This document shows positions 43,930 through 47,688 of a stretch of DNA of 47,688 nt, piece after piece (position 1 is the first letter of the stretch; each line of letters begins with the position of its first letter). The notes beneath the pieces are model-generated. The model ran no database searches. It was not told where the DNA came from and was given only the letters and a program-made list of their open reading frames with translations. The translations under genes were made by a program, and so were the position numbers. The stretch comes from Bacteroidales bacterium (GTDB lineage: Bacteria; Bacteroidota; Bacteroidia; Bacteroidales; Tenuifilaceae): assembly GCA_017524185.1 (NCBI GenBank), contig JAFWUG010000117.1:1-47688 (forward strand), read 5' to 3'.

Positions 43930-44997
43930 ATGACACGCAACACATATTTGGCCATAGCGGCTGCCATGATTGGACTTGCTACTATTTCGTGCACCAAGCA
44001 AACATCAAAAAACACACCCTCCCAAACGCAACAAACAGCATCTCAGATGCGACATAGGGTGATGTTTTATAATGCCGAAAACCTGTTCGACCCATTCAAC
44101 GACTCGCTGAAACGCGACGATGAGTTTACGCCCGATGGTTCACGCCACTGGACGTGGACAAAAATGACAAAAAAAGTAAACGGTATCTACAAAACAATAA
44201 TGGCATTGGGCGAAATTGACCCGCCCGTGCTTGTGGGCATGTGCGAGATTGAGAACCGCATTGTGCTAAAGCAACTAACCAACAACACACCGCTCGAACG
44301 CTACGAGTATCATATCATACATCGCGACTCGCCCGACAGCCGTGGCATAGACGTTGCTCTGCTCTATCGCCCCGATAGGTTTAAATTGATTGAAAAACGC
44401 TTCTTTAGCGTAAAATTTCCCGACAATCCTAATCGAAAAACGCGCGAAATACTCTACGCCTGCGGTATGCTGGGCAGCGACACGCTGCATGTGTTTGTGA
44501 ATCATTGGCCATCGAAATTTGGAGGCGAACTGGAGAGCATACCGGGGCGCATGGCCGCCGCGCACACGCTGCGCCACAAGGTGGATTCCATCCGTATTTT
44601 CTATCCCCAAGCCCGAATACTAATTATGGGCGACATGAACGACGAACCCGAAGCAACGCCCACCACCGAGGGCTTAGGGGCCTGCCTGAACACCACCGAC
44701 CACTGCCCTGCCAACCTGATTAACGTATCGGCAATACTCAAAGCACGCGGCCAATACAGCTATAAATACCAAGGTGTTTGGGGAATAATCGACCACATCA
44801 TTGTGTCGCGCAGCCTGCTTCGTCCACAGGGACTAAGCACCAGCATCGACCGCGCTGGCGTGTTCGCTCCTGAATTTTTGCTCGAAGAAGACCGCACATA
44901 CACCGGGCAAAAACCCTACCGTACCTACGTTGGATATAAATACATAGGCGGTTTTAGCGACCACCTACCCGTGTATATCGACTTGATGGAACACTAA
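43930..44997 (+). CDS. Endonuclease/exonuclease/phosphatase-fold lipoprotein
   Basis: The ATG at 43930 opens a lipoprotein signal (MTRNTYLAIAAAMIGLATIS then Cys21); the upstream in-frame start at 43849 overlaps the previous gene. The 355-residue protein has the full metal-dependent phosphoesterase set: 'MFYNAENLFD' (Asn), 'MCEIENR' (Glu), 'VNHWPSKFGG' (His), 'MGDMNDEPEA' (Asp-Asn) and 'FSDHLPVY' (Asp-His). It is therefore probably active on a phosphodiester, either nucleic acid or a phospholipid-like head group, outside the inner membrane. It forms a two-gene unit with the beta-helix lipoprotein. Confidence 0.9.
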   Translation: MTRNTYLAIAAAMIGLATISCTKQTSKNTPSQTQQTASQMRHRVMFYNAENLFDPFNDSLKRDDEFTPDGSRHWTWTKMTKKVNGIYKTIMALGEIDPPVLVGMCEIENRIVLKQLTNNTPLERYEYHIIHRDSPDSRGIDVALLYRPDRFKLIEKRFFSVKFPDNPNRKTREILYACGMLGSDTLHVFVNHWPSKFGGELESIPGRMAAAHTLRHKVDSIRIFYPQARILIMGDMNDEPEATPTTEGLGACLNTTDHCPANLINVSAILKARGQYSYKYQGVWGIIDHIIVSRSLLRPQGLSTSIDRAGVFAPEFLLEEDRTYTGQKPYRTYVGYKYIGGFSDHLPVYIDLMEH

Positions 44998-45040
44998 GCC
45001 TGTAGGCTGAAAACAAAAAACTAAATCAGGCTAATTGCAT

Positions 45041-47071
45041 TTACTGCTCACCATAGGCTTCGAGCATTTTTTGCAGGGCCTGCATCTCGTCGCGGTGCTG
45101 GGCGGCCTGAACAAAATCTAACTCCTTGGCTGCACGCTCCATCAGGCGTTTGGCGTTGGCCACGGCGCGTTCCAGCTCGGTGCGCGACATGTATTTAACC
45201 ACTGGCTCGGCAGCCAAACCCACCGCCTCGGCGGGCTCCACGTAGGGCTTGGGGGCAGCCTGCCCCCCGCCGCTATGGCTGCTGCTGAGTGCCGATGTGC
45301 GCTCCTTGACAATCTGCGTGGGCACAATGCCGTGCTGCTCATTGTAGCGCAACTGCTTTTCGCGGCGGCGACTGGTCTCGTCGATGGTGAGCTGCATGGA
45401 GGGCGTAATTTTGTCGGCGTACATGATTACGCGCCCCTCCACATTGCGGGCGGCGCGACCAGCGGTCTGCGTGAGCGAGCGAGCCGAGCGCAGAAATCCC
45501 TCCTTGTCGGCATCGAGAATGGCCACCAGGGCAACCTCGGGCAGGTCGAGACCCTCGCGGAGCAGATTTACACCCACAAGCACGTCGTAAAGGCCGTTGC
45601 GCAGGTCGTCCATAATCTGCACGCGCTCCATGGTGTCCACATCGGAATGTATGTAGTTTACACGAACGTCCAGTTTTTTTAGATATTTTGTGAGTTCCTC
45701 GGCCATGCGCTTGGTAAGGGTGGTTACAAGCACACGGTGCTCGCGTGCTATCTCGGCATTAATCTCGCCCACCAGGTCGTCCACCTGATTGCGGGCGGGA
45801 CGCACGTAGATGGGTGGGTCGAGCAGGCCAGTGGGGCGCACCACCTGATCCACCACCACACCCTGACAGCGCTGCAGCTCAAAATCGGCGGGCGTTGCGC
45901 TCATGTAGATGGTTTGCCCGGTTAGGGCATCGAACTCGTCGAAGGTGAGCGGGCGGTTGTCCACCGCTGCAGGCAAGCGGAAGCCGTACTCAACAAGGTT
46001 CTCCTTGCGCGAATGGTCGCCGCCATACATGGCGCGGATTTGCGGTATGGTTACATGGCTCTCGTCGATTACGAGCAGAAAATCCTTGGGAAAATAGTCG
46101 AGCAGGCAGAATGGGCGCATACCGGGCTTGCGACCATCGAAATAGCGCGAATAGTTCTCTATGCCAGGGCAGTAGCCCAATTCGCGTATCATCTCGATGT
46201 CGTACTCCACGCGCTGTTTCAGGCGTTTAGCCTCGGCGGTGCGCCCCTGCAGGGTAAAGAATTCGATTTGCCGCACCAGATCGTCCTGAATGTCGCACAG
46301 CGCCTGCTTCATGCGCGCCTTGCCCGCTATAAAGATGTTGGCGGGATAGATTATGGTGTGCTCGAGCGGCTCAATCAGCGCACCGCTCACAGGGTCGAAC
46401 AATTCGAGGGCTTCCACCTCGTCGCCCCAGAAAATGACGCGAAGGGCGCGGTCGCCATAGGCAAGATAGACATCGACCGAATCGCCGCGCACACGGAAAG
46501 TACCACGCTTGAAATCGACCTCGTTGCGGGCATAGAGCCCATCGACCAACGAGCGCAGAAAGGCGTTGCGCACTAAGGCCTGCCCCACCTTGAGCTGCAC
46601 GGTGGAACTGAAAAAATCTTCGGGATTGCCAATGCCGTAGAGGCACGACACCGATGACACCACCAGCACATCATTGCGCCCCGAAAGCAGAGCCGAAGTT
46701 GCGCTCAGCCGAAGTTTTTCGAGCTCGTCGTTAATGGCCAAATCCTTCTCAATGTAGGTGTCGGTAACGGGCAGGTAGGCCTCGGGCTGGTAGTAGTCGT
46801 AGTACGACACGAAATACTCCACGGCATTGTCGGGGAAAAAGTGCTTAAACTCCGAGTACAATTGGGCAGCCAGCGTTTTGTTGTGGCTTAGCACAAGCGT
46901 GGGACGGTTGATGTTGGCCACCACGTTGGCCACTGTGAACGTTTTGCCAGAACCTGTAACACCGAGCAATATCTGATAGGGCTCGCCCTCCAGCACACCT
47001 CGAGTGAGCTGAGCGATGGCCTCAGGCTGGTCGCCCGATGGAGTGAATGCCGATGTTAGCTTAAAGTCCAC
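45041..47071 (-). CDS. uvrB: Excinuclease ABC subunit B
   Basis: This 676-residue helicase-like protein verifies damage in nucleotide-excision repair with UvrA and UvrC. The start is the GTG at 47071, giving (V/M)DFKLTSAFTPSGDQP, the normal UvrB beginning; the longer frame to 47305 adds unrelated residues. It has Walker A GVTGSGKT (37-44), the beta-hairpin 'YYDYYQPEAYLP', the Walker B 'VIDESHVT', motif VI 'QTAGRAARN', and a C-terminal UVR domain for UvrC binding ('MERAAKELDFVQAAQHRDEM'). The promoter element ends only four bases before the GTG, so the mRNA may be leaderless. Confidence 0.96.
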   Translation of the reverse strand: MDFKLTSAFTPSGDQPEAIAQLTRGVLEGEPYQILLGVTGSGKTFTVANVVANINRPTLVLSHNKTLAAQLYSEFKHFFPDNAVEYFVSYYDYYQPEAYLPVTDTYIEKDLAINDELEKLRLSATSALLSGRNDVLVVSSVSCLYGIGNPEDFFSSTVQLKVGQALVRNAFLRSLVDGLYARNEVDFKRGTFRVRGDSVDVYLAYGDRALRVIFWGDEVEALELFDPVSGALIEPLEHTIIYPANIFIAGKARMKQALCDIQDDLVRQIEFFTLQGRTAEAKRLKQRVEYDIEMIRELGYCPGIENYSRYFDGRKPGMRPFCLLDYFPKDFLLVIDESHVTIPQIRAMYGGDHSRKENLVEYGFRLPAAVDNRPLTFDEFDALTGQTIYMSATPADFELQRCQGVVVDQVVRPTGLLDPPIYVRPARNQVDDLVGEINAEIAREHRVLVTTLTKRMAEELTKYLKKLDVRVNYIHSDVDTMERVQIMDDLRNGLYDVLVGVNLLREGLDLPEVALVAILDADKEGFLRSARSLTQTAGRAARNVEGRVIMYADKITPSMQLTIDETSRRREKQLRYNEQHGIVPTQIVKERTSALSSSHSGGGQAAPKPYVEPAEAVGLAAEPVVKYMSRTELERAVANAKRLMERAAKELDFVQAAQHRDEMQALQKMLEAYGEQ

Positions 47072-47075
47072 GGTG

Positions 47076-47083
47076 CAAAGATA
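47076..47083 (-). promoter_or_regulatory. Promoter -7 element for uvrB, next to the start codon
   Basis: On the minus strand TATCTTTG ends four bases before the GTG start codon. The transcription start, usually 5-7 bases after the element, would fall on or beside the start codon. No TTG lies at 19-20 bases. Confidence 0.5.
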
Positions 47084-47124
47084 GCAAAGATGTTTTGAAA
47101 CTATACTATTAAAAAAATAACACT

Positions 47125-47132
47125 TATCTTTG
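47125..47132 (+). promoter_or_regulatory. Promoter -7 element for the right-edge outer-membrane protein
   Basis: TATCTTTG lies 144 bases before the ATG at 47277, giving a long leader. No TTG at the expected distance. The leader holds the short inverted repeat at 47180-47248. Confidence 0.4.
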
Positions 47133-47179
47133 CACAAATCATCGTTATCGTTATAGGCTACGAAATAAATATGAAGGAG

Positions 47180-47248
47180 GCCAGTATAACCTATGTCAGT
47201 GCATGCAGAAATCAGATAATTTGCTAAACGAGACACTAGAATACTGGC
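47180..47248. repeat. Short inverted repeat in the leader of the right-edge gene
   Basis: GCCAGTAT (47180-47187) and ATACTGGC (47241-47248) are perfectly complementary over 8 bases, 53 bases apart. An 18-codon frame from the ATG at 47171 to a TAA at 47227 lies partly inside. Confidence 0.4.
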
Positions 47249-47276
47249 TGTATAATCAAAAAAAATAATCCCATCC

Positions 47277-47688
47277 ATGAAAAACATCACCATATTTTTA
47301 GCCATAATTTGCTATGCAACAAGTGTTTATGCCCAAGAGCACAACGGGCGTATCATCGATGCTAACACCCGTGAACCACTTGCATTTGCCAACGTGGTTG
47401 CGCTTGCTGCCGACTCCACAATGATTCAGGGGACTACCAGTGCCGATGATGGCTCTTTTAGTATTGTTGCCAATGGTGCTACAATGCTATACATCAGCTA
47501 TATAGGATACACTCCACAGTTTTTGACATTGGCAAGTTGGAGCGGTGGCGATGTGCTGCTACAGCCCAGCGCAAGCAGCATTGGCGAGGTTAAAATATCG
47601 GCCTCGCGCCCAACGTTTAAAATGGAACGAGGTAGTTTAATTACCGAGGTGCAGGGCTCTTTTCTGAGCAGCATGGGGCAGGCCACCG
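47277..47688 (+). CDS. Outer-membrane beta-barrel/TonB-receptor-like protein, 3' end missing
   Basis: An ATG at 47277 opens a frame that runs off the window. The visible 137 residues hold a signal peptide (MKNITIFLAIICYATSVYAQ), then a carboxypeptidase-D-like domain (about 22-100; 'NGRIIDANTREPLAFANVV', 'SYIGYTPQFL'). The start of a plug follows ('VKISASRPTFKMERGSLITE'). This is the opening of the outer-membrane barrel family OMP_b-brl_3, related to TonB receptors but usually with a shorter plug. Ligand unknown. Confidence 0.88.
   Translation, partial: MKNITIFLAIICYATSVYAQEHNGRIIDANTREPLAFANVVALAADSTMIQGTTSADDGSFSIVANGATMLYISYIGYTPQFLTLASWSGGDVLLQPSASSIGEVKISASRPTFKMERGSLITEVQGSFLSSMGQAT

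Noticed and set aside
47072..47305. Extended N-terminus of UvrB to 47305
   Set aside because: The extra residues do not resemble UvrB, and the family's normal beginning coincides with the GTG at 47071.
1..47688. CRISPR array, prophage or insertion sequence
   Set aside because: No regularly spaced direct repeats, transposase, integrase or phage structural motif was seen on either strand.

Overview
The window is about 47.7 kb of a Bacteroidota chromosome, most likely Bacteroidales. This rests on many start-proximal promoters of the Bacteroidota form TTG-N19/20-TAnnTTTG, weak or absent Shine-Dalgarno sequences, TonB-dependent receptors with a carboxypeptidase-D-like N-terminal domain, the families DUF4249, DUF4831 and DUF4199, and one secreted protein with a type-B type IX secretion (gliding-associated) C-terminus. 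The genus cannot be told from the sequence. Most of the window is core chromosome. No prophage, insertion sequence, integrase or CRISPR array was seen.

Layout. 1-6053: a plus-strand cell-surface operon (beta-propeller lipoprotein cut by the window edge, TonB-dependent receptor, DUF4249 lipoprotein, exported barrel-like protein). 6198-8456: a methyltransferase, an unlisted 59-residue ORF with its own promoter, and an exported esterase-like protein without its catalytic residues. 8584-10673: tRNA-Arg(CCG), a Fur-family regulator and purA. 10970-15657: minus-strand MFS transporter, serS, rpmA, rplU and plsC. 15879-16913: two small plus-strand genes. 16992-17895: a compact three-gene DUF3791/DUF3990-type cassette, the best candidate for an under-described system. 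18029-19594: POT-family peptide transporter. 19741-22412: nnr (NAD(P)HX repair) and a DUF4831 lipoprotein. 22560-26566: purH-mreB-mreC-mreD on the minus strand. 26842-31080: SAM-hydrolase family protein, mazG, an SPFH-GYF protein and a double zinc-ribbon membrane protein. 31170-32954: ClC channel/antiporter with CBS domains. 33092-35639: a pair of M16 peptidase subunits. 35769-37424: T9SS cargo. 37546-39732: RelA/SpoT. 39812-42173: nitroreductase, GT2 glycosyltransferase and DUF4199 protein. 42370-42466: SRP RNA. 42531-44997: two lipoproteins (beta-helix and endonuclease/exonuclease/phosphatase fold). 45041-47071: uvrB. 47277-end: start of another TonB-linked outer-membrane protein.

How the genes fit together. 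Several clusters have clear shared logic: envelope import at the left edge, cell-shape control (mreBCD behind purH), ribosome and translation genes (rplU-rpmA, serS, SRP RNA, tRNA), and metabolite housekeeping (nnr, SAM hydrolase, mazG). Promoter positions decide several start codons. For the exported esterase-like gene, purA, the SAM hydrolase and the beta-helix lipoprotein, the longest open frame begins upstream of the predicted transcription start, so a shorter start is given. All functional calls come from reading the sequence and family knowledge; no database search was run.
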